Assembly (NCBI GenBank): GCA_049273855.1
Contig: JBASRN010000108.1
Coordinates: 1 to 7,716, forward strand
From: Onstottus_B sp049273855
GTDB lineage: Bacteria > Acidobacteriota > Blastocatellia > UBA7656
Direction of reading: 5' to 3'
DNA: 7,716 bases
Shown: in pieces, positions 1-6,613 of the stretch
How the letters are laid out: every line of letters starts with the position of its first letter
Position numbering within the stretch: position 1 is the stretch's first letter
Program-made: the position numbers and the translations under genes
The notes under the pieces: model-generated
The model's input: the letters and a program-made list of their open reading frames with translations, nothing else
What the model was told of the DNA's origin: nothing
Databases searched by the model: none

Positions 1-1686
1 GAAGCCCACCGCGATCGGAAGCTGAAGGAGATCGGCGAGAGTTATGTCCCCAGTTGTGAAGGAGGCCGGCAGCGGGATGGTGAACGCCGGTCTGAACGGG
101 GCGGGAATGAACGCCTGGACCGCAGCGTTAACCGCCGTAACATCGTTGGGGTTGTGCAGGAAGAGAACGGCTGGTTGAGCGAACCCGAACGTACCGTGCC
201 CGTAGTTGTGCTCCCACTCCCCGCCAAAACGGAATCGATGCGAGCCCTTAACCCAGTTGATGTTGTCGGTAGTTTGGTACCGGTCAAGAAATCGGCTCTG
301 CGGCGCTGCACTGTTGTTTCCAATGAGAAAGTTCGTGCTCACAATGTTGATCGCTGGGCCCCCCCGGCCGATGCAAGCCGGATTGCTGTCAGGGCAGTCA
401 GCCTCGGAAGGTGGATCGCTCTCGTTGGTTATGCGCTGATAGTTGAAACGCACGTCGTTGACCAGGTTCTGGGTCAGGATGGTCGTGAGCCCGCCCTGGA
501 TGTTGGGATCGCGGTTCTTGTTATTCCGCCAGGCCGACGGCAAATCATTTGTACCCGTCGGAGCGAACGCGTGGTTGTTGTCATAGCTAAAGCGCGCGAA
601 CATATTGTTCTTATCGCTGATCTTCACGTCGGTTCGCACATTGAACAACCATCCCTTGTACGGGCTCGTAAACGTGGTGTTGAACGAACTGGCGAAGGCT
701 GGGCCGAATAAAGCACCCAGACCGCTGCCGCTGATAAACGAGCCGATGGCCGCGGTTTGATCCAGCCGTTCGATGTTGGTGAAGAAAAACGCTTTGTCTT
801 TCTTTATCGGCCCGCCGGCTGCCCCTCCCCACTGATAACGCCGGAAGAACGGGTCAAAGCTCGAGTTCGGGCGGCCAAATGTCGGAAGCGCAGCAAAGGC
901 GTGGTCGCGGAAGTACAGAAATGCATTGCCGTGGAACTCGTTGGTCCCGGTCCGCGACACGATATTGATCGCTCCCACCGAAGTAACGCCGGTGGAGAGG
1001 TCGAAGTTAAACGTCGAAATCTGGAATTCTTGAATCGTTTCGGTCGAGAAGTTCTGCCCCGCGTTGCCGGTCACCGGATCCAGGATGCTGCCCCCGTCAA
1101 CCGTGAGCCGCGTAAGAGCGGCAGACCCGCCGCCGATTGAAACGCTGAACAAAACGTTTGCGTTTCCGACGTTGCCAGTGTTGACCGCCACACCCGGCTC
1201 GAGCACCGCGAGCTGAAGGAAGTTGCGTCCATTTAGCGGCAGCGCGTCGATCTTCTGCCGGTTGATGACGCCATCGATCTTGAAGTTCTGCTTGTCGATG
1301 ATCGACGCTTCGGCAACAACGTCAACCACTTCCCCGGCCCCCCCCGCGCGCATCTGAGCATCGCCCGAGGTGGTGCCGCCAACCTGGACCGTCGCGGCGA
1401 TCACGCTCGTCGCGAAGCCCGGAGCTTCGATCTTTATCTCGTAATCAGCCGGCAGCAAATTCTCAAATGCATAGATCCCATCGTCGCCGGTGCTCACTTT
1501 TCTGGAGTCGGCGGTCGCCTTGTTTGTTATGGTGACATTGGCGTTTGGAATAACGGCGCCCTGCTGGTCCGTCACCGTGCCTCGGACCGAACCAGTTGGA
1601 TTCTGCGCCAGGACTGGCAGGCTCATCCTTGCGGCCAGCGTCAACACCGTGACCGCCAGCAACAAGCACTTAAACTTGGTATGCAT
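1..1686 (-). CDS. TonB-dependent outer-membrane receptor, Oar-like, with carboxypeptidase-regulatory-like domain (C-terminus beyond window)
   Basis: Outer-membrane beta-barrel receptor expected to import a large or scarce ligand using TonB energy; the ligand cannot be read from sequence. The gene reads leftwards off the window, so only the first 562 residues are present and the frame is open throughout. Residues 1-27 form a signal peptide (basic start, leucine-rich core, VLA-Q cleavage at 27/28). Residues about 31-105 resemble a carboxypeptidase-regulatory-like (Ig-like) domain, with GTVTDQQGAVIPNANVTI and GIYAFENLLPADYEIKIEAPGF. LPLNGRNF at 149-156 and the region to about 252 (VSRTGTNEFHG) are the plug-like part typical of Acidobacteriota Oar-type receptors. 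GGPIKKDKAFFF at 291-302 opens the barrel, and later strands include HRFRFGGEWEH near 483. Homologues are usually about 1000-1200 residues, so about half is missing. The ATG at 1686 is supported by an AAAGGAG ribosome site 7 nt upstream. Two G-runs (8 and 7) lie in the coding strand. The family is near certain; the substrate is unknown. Confidence 0.93.
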   Translation of the reverse strand, partial: MHTKFKCLLLAVTVLTLAARMSLPVLAQNPTGSVRGTVTDQQGAVIPNANVTITNKATADSRKVSTGDDGIYAFENLLPADYEIKIEAPGFATSVIAATVQVGGTTSGDAQMRAGGAGEVVDVVAEASIIDKQNFKIDGVINRQKIDALPLNGRNFLQLAVLEPGVAVNTGNVGNANVLFSVSIGGGSAALTRLTVDGGSILDPVTGNAGQNFSTETIQEFQISTFNFDLSTGVTSVGAINIVSRTGTNEFHGNAFLYFRDHAFAALPTFGRPNSSFDPFFRRYQWGGAAGGPIKKDKAFFFTNIERLDQTAAIGSFISGSGLGALFGPAFASSFNTTFTSPYKGWLFNVRTDVKISDKNNMFARFSYDNNHAFAPTGTNDLPSAWRNNKNRDPNIQGGLTTILTQNLVNDVRFNYQRITNESDPPSEADCPDSNPACIGRGGPAINIVSTNFLIGNNSAAPQSRFLDRYQTTDNINWVKGSHRFRFGGEWEHNYGHGTFGFAQPAVLFLHNPNDVTAVNAAVQAFIPAPFRPAFTIPLPASFTTGDITLADLLQLPIAVGF

Positions 1687-1693
1687 GCTTCTT

Positions 1694-1700
1694 CTCCTTT
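1694..1700 (-). promoter_or_regulatory. Ribosome binding site of the TonB-dependent receptor gene
   Basis: On the minus strand this reads AAAGGAG, followed by a 7-nt purine-rich spacer and the ATG at 1686. It is a near-ideal Shine-Dalgarno site and fixes the receptor start directly ahead of a clear signal peptide. Confidence 0.8.
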
Positions 1701-1952
1701 CAACTCTGTGAGCGGGTAAGGTTGCCTTCTCAAGCGCTGATCCTTCAAGCGTGGGCTACAACCTGAACTTGCGCATGACCGTCAAGATAGACTCGATGTC
1801 AGCCGCAAAAATCAGCAGAGCGTATTAGGCCGAGTACGGCAAGGAAACCCTGGGGGCCGGTCTTTGCTCCCTCCAGGTCACTCAAAAAGCGCAATGAAAA
1901 AGTCACTTAGAATTACGGCTGAATTAAAGCTTGGAAGACCCCGAACGCGCTA

Positions 1953-1981
1953 ATAATTGTTTTTTTCCGAAGCCTTGTCAA
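1953..1981 (-). promoter_or_regulatory. Candidate sigma70-type promoter for the TonB-dependent receptor
   Basis: Reading the minus strand, a perfect TTGACA (-35, positions 1981-1976) is followed by a 17-nt spacer containing a run of seven A and then AATTAT (-10, positions 1958-1953; 4 of 6 match the TATAAT consensus). Transcription would start near 1946, giving the receptor mRNA a leader of about 260 nt. A second, poorer candidate nearer the gene is TTGACG at 1785-1780, with a weak -10 at 1762-1757. The call rests on sequence only. Confidence 0.4.
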
Positions 1982-1993
1982 GCTCTTTTCGGC

Positions 1994-2018
1994 GGCCCGG
2001 CGCCCGGCGGTCCGGGCC
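1994..2018. repeat. GC-rich inverted repeat (hairpin) upstream of the ceramidase-like gene
   Basis: GGCCCGG (1994-2000) and CCGGGCC (2012-2018) are perfect 7-bp inverted arms around an 11-nt GC-rich loop. No U-run follows on either strand, so it is not a classical intrinsic terminator. It may form a structure in the 5' leader of the ceramidase-like gene, or be chance in GC-rich DNA. Confidence 0.4.
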
Positions 2019-2126
2019 TGAACCCGTCGCCGATCAATCCTGGCTTCTCGGCTAATTGCCTTGAGTCAGTTAGCGTCGGCGGCTATGATGTGCGCTGCTC
2101 GTCAACCAGTGACCCCAAACCGCGAC

Positions 2127-2130
2127 GGAG
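2127..2130 (+). promoter_or_regulatory. Ribosome binding site that favours the GTG start at 2136
   Basis: GGAG at 2127-2130 lies 5 nt before the GTG at 2136. The in-frame alternatives (TTG at 2061, ATG at 2085 and 2088) lack a comparable site and would place about 17-25 polar residues ahead of the signal peptide. This decides the start chosen for the ceramidase-like gene. Confidence 0.5.
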
Positions 2131-2135
2131 AGCAA

Positions 2136-3809
2136 GTGGCCAGAAAACATATTGCACTTCTGGGTGGGGTGCTTCTCGCAGCCAGCCTCGCCGTGTCGGA
2201 CACAACAGCCGCTCGCCTGGGCCTCAAGGTCGGGGCGGCCTCCGTTGCCATCACACCCTTTGGACCTAATGCCGGCTGGGACGGCGGTATCACCGAGTCG
2301 GGCGTTTGGGGCGAGAAGTTCACCGATTCAAATCATAGCGGACGCTGGGATGCGGGCGAGCCCTTCGAGGACGATCCTGGAAACACCGCCCTCGACCAGA
2401 GTTCCAAAGGTAAGTACGACGGCATTTATCTGGCAGGCTTCGGGCAAAATCGTCCGGCTACAGACAAACACGATGACCTCTGGGCGCGGGCAATCGTGAT
2501 CGAGTACGAGACTACGAGGATCGCGATCGTCTCCATCGACCTGATCGGATATTACTCGAAAGCGAACTATTACGGCCTGGGGGAGATTCAAAAGCTCCTC
2601 GATCCGAAGCTCGGCATAAGCGAAATCCTGATCGCCAGCACACACAATCACGAAGCGCCGGATACCATAGGACCCTGGGGCGTTAACTCGCTGAGCGACG
2701 GCAAATATCCCAAGTACCTCCGATTCGTTGATCGTCAGATTGCCAAAGCAATCACCAAAGCCGCCGCTTCAACCGTGCGCGCAGTCATGAAGCTCGGACG
2801 TACCGACCCCCAAACCTCGACCTCAATCAAGGGTATGCAAACGCGCACTCACGGCCGCCCGCCGCACTTCTACGATGACGAGCTGCGCGTGATTCAGTTC
2901 TTCGAAGCCAGGCGTCCAACCCCCGCTCGGGTCATCGCGACTGTGATCAACTGGAACACTCACCCTGAGTCGATGGAGAACCGCAACACCGCTATCACCT
3001 CGGACTTCCCCCATGCCCTGCGCGAAACGGTCGAGAAAAAATACGGCGGCACGGCGATCTATATCAGCGGCGATCTTGGCGCGGTCGAAATCATCGGCGA
3101 CTCGAACAACAAGCAAACCGATCGCACCCGATTCGACGGCAGAGAATATCCGCTGAAGCCTGAAAACAATCGTCCGGATTACACCTTCGAGCGAACCGAA
3201 GCGATCGGGCGCGATGTCGCCAGGGCCGTGGTCGACGCACTCGACCGAGGCGAATGGAGCACTGTGAATGGGATCGACCTGCGGAAAGCAGTTTTGCGGG
3301 CCCAGATGGACAACGCCGGCTACGCCTATCTCGCGAGCAAAGGAGTGCTCGATACGATGCCGTCACCGCGAGGCGACCAGCCCGAGATAGAAACGATAGT
3401 CTATGCAATCACGATAGGCGACGCGCAGATCGTGACGGTTCCCGGCGAACTTTTTCCCGAAGTCTTCTACGGCGTGGACAAGCATAAGCGGAACGATTGC
3501 CCGGAAGCTGATACCAATCGCCCCTCGGAGCCGTCGGTGCGAGACCGGATGAAAAAGAAGTACAGGTTCGTGTTCGGGCTTTGCCCCGACGAATTCGGCT
3601 ACATCGTGCCCGGGTACGATTATTGGGCGCCGGCCCCGGATCCGGCTCGGGGGCTTCGCGAAGCCGGGGACCCATGCAAGTCCAAAGGCGTGCCCAACCA
3701 CTATCACGAGACTAACTCAGCCAGTTCCGTGCTCGCCGCGCGCTGGGCTTGCGTCGCCGCGGCGCTGTTAGAGGGGAAGACGCCCGACTCCGCTGCGTGT
3801 CAAAGGTAG
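2136..3809 (+). CDS. Exported neutral/alkaline ceramidase-like metallohydrolase with an EF-hand-like calcium loop
   Basis: Probable zinc-dependent amidase or esterase of the neutral ceramidase superfamily, acting outside the cytoplasm; the true substrate may not be ceramide. Numbering is from GTG 2136 (557 aa). Residues 1-26 are a signal peptide (ARKH, then a hydrophobic core, then TTAA). The mature N-terminus KVGAASVAITPFG resembles the ceramidase opening strand. Putative zinc ligands match the family order: STHNHEAPDT (His170/His172), NTHPE (His276), VPGELFPE (Glu438) and EFGYIVP (Tyr489). The roughly 105-residue gap between the first His motif and His276 is close to that of Pseudomonas ceramidase. 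ISGDLGA (310-316) and HYHETNSAS (522-530) are further motifs. Residues 64-75 form a canonical 12-residue EF-hand loop (Asp64, Asn66, Ser68, Gly69, Asp72, Glu75). Several cysteines (for example 455, 483, 514, 539, 555) suit an oxidised compartment. The next gene starts 7 nt downstream. Starts at 2061, 2085 or 2088 are possible but less supported. Confidence 0.8.
   Translation: MARKHIALLGGVLLAASLAVSDTTAARLGLKVGAASVAITPFGPNAGWDGGITESGVWGEKFTDSNHSGRWDAGEPFEDDPGNTALDQSSKGKYDGIYLAGFGQNRPATDKHDDLWARAIVIEYETTRIAIVSIDLIGYYSKANYYGLGEIQKLLDPKLGISEILIASTHNHEAPDTIGPWGVNSLSDGKYPKYLRFVDRQIAKAITKAAASTVRAVMKLGRTDPQTSTSIKGMQTRTHGRPPHFYDDELRVIQFFEARRPTPARVIATVINWNTHPESMENRNTAITSDFPHALRETVEKKYGGTAIYISGDLGAVEIIGDSNNKQTDRTRFDGREYPLKPENNRPDYTFERTEAIGRDVARAVVDALDRGEWSTVNGIDLRKAVLRAQMDNAGYAYLASKGVLDTMPSPRGDQPEIETIVYAITIGDAQIVTVPGELFPEVFYGVDKHKRNDCPEADTNRPSEPSVRDRMKKKYRFVFGLCPDEFGYIVPGYDYWAPAPDPARGLREAGDPCKSKGVPNHYHETNSASSVLAARWACVAAALLEGKTPDSAACQR
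3636..3665. repeat. Two adjacent perfect palindromes inside the ceramidase-like gene
   Basis: CCGGATCCGG (3636-3645) and GGCTTCGCGAAGCC (3652-3665) are perfect palindromes of 10 and 14 bp separated by 6 nt. They lie in frame in the coding sequence, covering a proline-rich loop that ends in ARGLREAG, and do not disturb the frame. They could form mRNA hairpins or reflect a small repeat fixed in the gene; chance is also plausible. Confidence 0.4.
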
Positions 3810-3816
3810 ACGAGGA

Positions 3817-4611
3817 ATGCTAACCGCCATCACCCGTCAGGTCAGCCCGAGCATCAACAATTGCGAGCTGTCGTTTCACAAAAGGCAGCCGATCGATGTA
3901 GCCAAAGCGATCGCTCAGCATAAAGCTTATCAGCAGTGTCTCGATGAACTCGGCGTTCGCATCGTATCTCTTCCAGCCGAACCCGATCTTCCGGATTGTG
4001 TCTTTGTTGAAGACCCGGCTGTTGTGGTTGACGAGATCGCGGTCATCTCAGTCATGGGAGCAGCCAGCCGGCGGCCCGAGGGGGAGAGCCTGGCCGCCGC
4101 GCTTTCGGGTTATCGCAAGCTCGAGTTTCTTCGCGAGCCGGCGACTTTGGATGGCGGGGACGTGATGCGGGTAAGCCGAACCTTGTTCGTCGGCGTGTCC
4201 AAACGAACCAATCGCGAAGCCGTGACTCAGTTGAGCGATATACTTCGGCAGCACGCCTACAGAGTGAGACCGGTCGAGGTCACTGGCTGTTTGCATCTCA
4301 AGAGCGCGTGCTCATACATTGGCAAGAACGCGGTTCTTGTGAATCGGGCCTGGCTAGACGCCGAAGAACTGAGGCTGTTTGACCTGATCGACGTGCCGGC
4401 AGAGGAACCGAACGCCGCGAACGCACTCCTGGTCAACGACACCGTTATCGTTCCTTCGTCGTTCCCACAAACAAGCGCGCTGCTAGACCGGCGAGGGTTT
4501 CGCGTGCGCACGATCGACGTGTCCGAGTTGCAAAAGGCTGAATCCGGGGTGACGTGTATGAGCTTGATCTTCGATCACGAAGAACAGGCGGAACCGCCGA
4601 GCCAGTGTTAG
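3817..4611 (+). CDS. ddaH: Dimethylargininase (N(omega),N(omega)-dimethylarginine dimethylaminohydrolase, DDAH)
   Basis: Cytosolic enzyme of the amidinotransferase/pentein fold that hydrolyses asymmetric dimethyl- or monomethyl-arginine to citrulline and (di)methylamine. At 264 residues it is the usual bacterial length. Family motifs are intact: LPDCVFVED (58-66, substrate binding), LDGGD (111-115), GCLHLKSAC (157-165) and ESGVTCMSL (242-250). The catalytic triad is Asp112, His160 and Cys247. Asp112-His160 (48) and His160-Cys247 (87) have the same spacing as the triad of Pseudomonas aeruginosa DDAH (114, 162, 249), and Asp in place of Glu is as in the mammalian enzyme. There is no signal peptide. 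The ATG lies 7 nt after the stop of the ceramidase-like gene. An AAAGG at 3802-3806 abuts that stop codon, suggesting translational coupling. It converges on the thiolase gene with 14 nt between stops. The main alternative would be another arginine-modifying hydrolase of the same fold; the motif set argues for DDAH. Confidence 0.9.
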   Translation: MLTAITRQVSPSINNCELSFHKRQPIDVAKAIAQHKAYQQCLDELGVRIVSLPAEPDLPDCVFVEDPAVVVDEIAVISVMGAASRRPEGESLAAALSGYRKLEFLREPATLDGGDVMRVSRTLFVGVSKRTNREAVTQLSDILRQHAYRVRPVEVTGCLHLKSACSYIGKNAVLVNRAWLDAEELRLFDLIDVPAEEPNAANALLVNDTVIVPSSFPQTSALLDRRGFRVRTIDVSELQKAESGVTCMSLIFDHEEQAEPPSQC

Positions 4612-4625
4612 TCTCGCATTGAGCT

Positions 4626-5807
4626 TCAACGCTCGACGGCCATTGCTACGGCGTTACCTCCACCGAGACATAAAGCCACAAGCCCGCGCTTCACGTCTCG
4701 CCGCTCCATCTCGTGCAGCAAAGTCACAAGCAACCGCGCGCCGCTCGCGCCTATCGGATGACCGAGGGCAACTGCGCCGCCGTTCACGTTCAGCTTCGTA
4801 GGATCGAGACGCATCTCACGGGTGATGGCGACGGCCTGAACGGCGAACGCTTCGTTCAATTCGATCAGATCAACATCAGCAAGGTCCCATCCCGCGCGCT
4901 CGAGCGTCTTCTGAATCGCCGTGACCGGCGCCATCATCACCAGCTTTGGCTCGACGCCGCTTGTTGCCTGCGCAACGATTCGCGCCATCGGCTTGCGGCC
5001 TGACTTTTGAGCAAACTCATCCGACGCGACGATGAGAGCGGCTGCGCCGTCGTTCACACCCGGCGCGTTGCCGGCTGTTACTGTCCCGCCTTCTTTCTTG
5101 AACGCCGGCTTCAACTTCGCGAGCGCTTCCACCGACGTATCCTCTCGCGGGCCCTCGTCGCGGCTGATCACCAGCGGCTGACCTTTCCTTTGAGCAATCT
5201 CGACGGCGACAATCTCCCTATCGAAGCGTCCTTCGGTCATGGCCGCGACGGCTTTGCGATGCGAATTCACCGCGTACTCGTCTTGTTGCTCGCGAGTGAC
5301 GTTGTAGCGCTCGGCCACAACCTCGCCGGTGCAGCCCATGTGCCAGTCGTCGAACGCGCACCACAAGCCGTCGTTGATCATCGAGTCGATCAACTCGCCG
5401 TTGCCCAACCGGTAACCTTCCCGTGCGCGCTTCAACAGGTAAGGCGCGTTGGTCATCGATTCCATCCCGCCCGCAACCGCGACCTCGATCTCGCCTGTTC
5501 TTATGCCGTTCGCCGCAAGCATCACGGCCTTCAAGCCTGATCCGCAAACCTTGTTGATCGTCAGCGCCGCAACCGAATTGGGCACGCCGGCTTTGAGCGC
5601 GACCTGCCGAGCAGGATTCTGCCCGTTGCCCGCTTGAACGACGTTGCCCATTATGACTTCGTCGACCGATGTAGCGTCGATGCCCGCGCGTTCGATCGCG
5701 GCACGAGCGGTTATGACGCCAAGCTCGACCGCGCTAAAACTCTTGAGAGCGCCCAGAAGTTTCCCGACCGGCGTCCTGGCTCCTGAAAGAATCAGTGCAT
5801 CCGTCAT
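4626..5807 (-). CDS. Acetyl-CoA C-acetyltransferase (biosynthetic-type thiolase)
   Basis: Condenses two acetyl-CoA to acetoacetyl-CoA, or runs in reverse to cleave 3-ketoacyl-CoA, in the cytoplasm. It feeds ketone-body, polyhydroxyalkanoate, isoprenoid or fatty-acid pathways. From ATG 5807 it is 393 residues, standard for the family. The acylated cysteine is in INKVCGSG (Cys88). NEAFA (318-322) and the glycine-rich GGAVALGHPIGASGAR (343-358, His350) are intact, and the second active-site cysteine is Cys380 in CLGGGNA. Thus all three catalytic residues sit at nearly the positions known from Zoogloea thiolase (89, 348, 378). Start choice: TTG 5813, ATG 5810 and ATG 5807 are consecutive codons, and a GAGGG lies 6 nt before ATG 5807, the best spacing. 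The gene follows the Uma2 gene by about 50 nt on the same strand and may share its transcript. Chain-length preference cannot be read from the sequence. Confidence 0.93.
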   Translation of the reverse strand: MTDALILSGARTPVGKLLGALKSFSAVELGVITARAAIERAGIDATSVDEVIMGNVVQAGNGQNPARQVALKAGVPNSVAALTINKVCGSGLKAVMLAANGIRTGEIEVAVAGGMESMTNAPYLLKRAREGYRLGNGELIDSMINDGLWCAFDDWHMGCTGEVVAERYNVTREQQDEYAVNSHRKAVAAMTEGRFDREIVAVEIAQRKGQPLVISRDEGPREDTSVEALAKLKPAFKKEGGTVTAGNAPGVNDGAAALIVASDEFAQKSGRKPMARIVAQATSGVEPKLVMMAPVTAIQKTLERAGWDLADVDLIELNEAFAVQAVAITREMRLDPTKLNVNGGAVALGHPIGASGARLLVTLLHEMERRDVKRGLVALCLGGGNAVAMAVER

Positions 5808-5857
5808 CATCAACCCTCAACCTTCCGCGTCCAACCAATGCGGTTTCGCGAGCGAAT

Positions 5858-6469
5858 TCATCGATGCCAAAGTTTGCTCAGCTTCAAAGTGAACCCTGGA
5901 AGCAAAGGCTCGCAGCTCACTTCTTGAGGTTGAAGCAAACACTCGACCGTAGTGCCCGCGCGATAGACGTACACCTTCCTTTCGAACGGATCAATCAGCA
6001 AACCGAGCCCGGCTCCATTTTCGATGTACTCTTCCATCTTAGCTTGAAGTGTTTTCAGCCGGTCCGACCGCGAGCGCAACTCGATCACAAAATCGGGGCA
6101 AAGCGGCGCGCATCCGTCTTGTTCTTCTTCGCTGAGCTGATCCCAGCGCGCGCGCCGGATCCATGCCACATCTGGAGAGCGCCGCGCGCCGTTTGGAAGC
6201 TTGAACATCGTAGACGAATCAAAACCCACTCCAGTACCGTCCTCCTCGACCCACGCGCCAAATTGTACGGTCAACGAGAAATTGCGTTCACCGGTCTTCG
6301 ATCCAGTCGGTGACATAACGATCAAGTCTCCGTCGCTGTTCATCTCAATGCGAAATTCTTCATTGCGGTTGCAAAGCTCAAGAAACGCCTCGTCGGTCAT
6401 TTCCTTCATTCCATCCTCGAGGCGCAGCACTAACGGCTCAATCTCAGTCAGGTTTCGCACTGTGCTCAT
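5858..6469 (-). CDS. Uma2-family protein (putative PD-(D/E)xK-fold nuclease, DUF820)
   Basis: Member of the Uma2 family, which has a restriction-endonuclease-like fold and no established physiological role; it is abundant in Cyanobacteria and found in several other phyla. The 203-residue length is typical. Visible family motifs: the N-terminal helix MTDEAFLELCNRN (24-36), DGDLIVMSPTG (46-56), SPDVAWI (98-104, Asp100), PDFVIELRSRSD (125-136, Glu130) and KMEEYIENGAGLGLLIDP (144-161). Asp100 and Glu130 are the likely metal-binding residues; many relatives have Pro where Arg134 occurs here. No signal peptide or membrane segment. ATG 6469 is preceded by GGCGG at 7 nt, a modest ribosome site. The thiolase gene follows after about 50 nt. 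These genes are often solitary, so the neighbour may say little about function. Confidence 0.87.
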   Translation of the reverse strand: MSTVRNLTEIEPLVLRLEDGMKEMTDEAFLELCNRNEEFRIEMNSDGDLIVMSPTGSKTGERNFSLTVQFGAWVEEDGTGVGFDSSTMFKLPNGARRSPDVAWIRRARWDQLSEEEQDGCAPLCPDFVIELRSRSDRLKTLQAKMEEYIENGAGLGLLIDPFERKVYVYRAGTTVECLLQPQEVSCEPLLPGFTLKLSKLWHR

Positions 6470-6500
6470 AAGACATCCGCCTTTCTAGTTCGCAAACCGG

Positions 6501-6509
6501 ATCTTATCA
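6501..6509 (-). promoter_or_regulatory. Candidate extended -10 promoter element for the Uma2-family gene
   Basis: On the minus strand this reads TGATAAGAT, an extended -10 element (TGn followed by TAAGAT, one mismatch to the consensus pattern). The -35 region is poor (CGGACA at 15 nt at best), as expected where an extended -10 is used. Transcription would begin near 6494, about 25 nt before the ATG at 6469. Confidence 0.35.
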
Positions 6510-6532
6510 CAAGGTCGGAACTGTCCGCAGCT

Positions 6533-6562
6533 TTGTCAGTCTCGGCGTGGCGGTGATAGACT
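6533..6562 (+). promoter_or_regulatory. Candidate sigma70-type promoter for the NDP-sugar pyrophosphorylase gene
   Basis: TTGTCA (6533-6538, 5 of 6 consensus) is followed after 18 nt by TAGACT (6557-6562, 4 of 6 including T1, A2 and T6). Transcription would start near 6570, giving a leader of about 44 nt that contains AGGAG at 6597-6601. It is back to back with the minus-strand promoter of the Uma2 gene. Confidence 0.35.
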
Positions 6563-6613
6563 TCAGCTTAATTCGAACGCGCGGCACATCATCTACAGGA
6601 GCTGTCGTCTCAG

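Larger units (their letters stand above)
1687..2135. other. Divergent intergenic region between receptor and ceramidase-like genes
   Basis: About 450 nt with no gene I can support. It holds the receptor ribosome site (1694-1700), a candidate minus-strand promoter (1953-1981), an AT-rich core with a T-run around 1951-1966, and a GC-rich hairpin (1994-2018). The octamer pattern GTCACTYA occurs twice as a direct repeat (from 1877 and from 1902) and might be an operator, but it is too short to call. Open frames crossing the region have no recognisable protein features. The right part, from 2061, is in frame with the ceramidase-like gene, so part of it could be coding if an upstream start is used. 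Confidence 0.6.

Noticed and set aside
154..711. 185-residue plus-strand open frame opposite the receptor
   Set aside because: The opposite strand encodes a coherent TonB-dependent receptor with signal peptide and plug/barrel motifs; this frame has no domain features.
1877..1909. Direct repeat GTCACTYA as an operator
   Set aside because: Two 8-nt copies 25 nt apart are too short to distinguish from chance; mentioned only as part of the spacer description.
1931..2269. 112-residue open frame crossing the divergent spacer into the ceramidase-like gene
   Set aside because: Low-complexity, Pro/Gly/Arg-rich translation, no recognisable features, and overlap with the real signal peptide region in another frame.
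4612..4634. Possible bidirectional terminator between the convergent DDAH and thiolase genes
   Set aside because: Only a 4-bp GAGC/GCTC stem and no T-run; too weak to call.
5007..5540. 177-residue plus-strand open frame antisense to the thiolase
   Set aside because: It is fully contained in a strongly conserved thiolase gene on the other strand, shows no recognisable motif, and is explained by GC-rich codon bias.
5795..6313. 172-residue plus-strand open frame opposite the Uma2 gene
   Set aside because: The Uma2 motifs on the minus strand are clear; this frame spans the spacer and has no features of its own.
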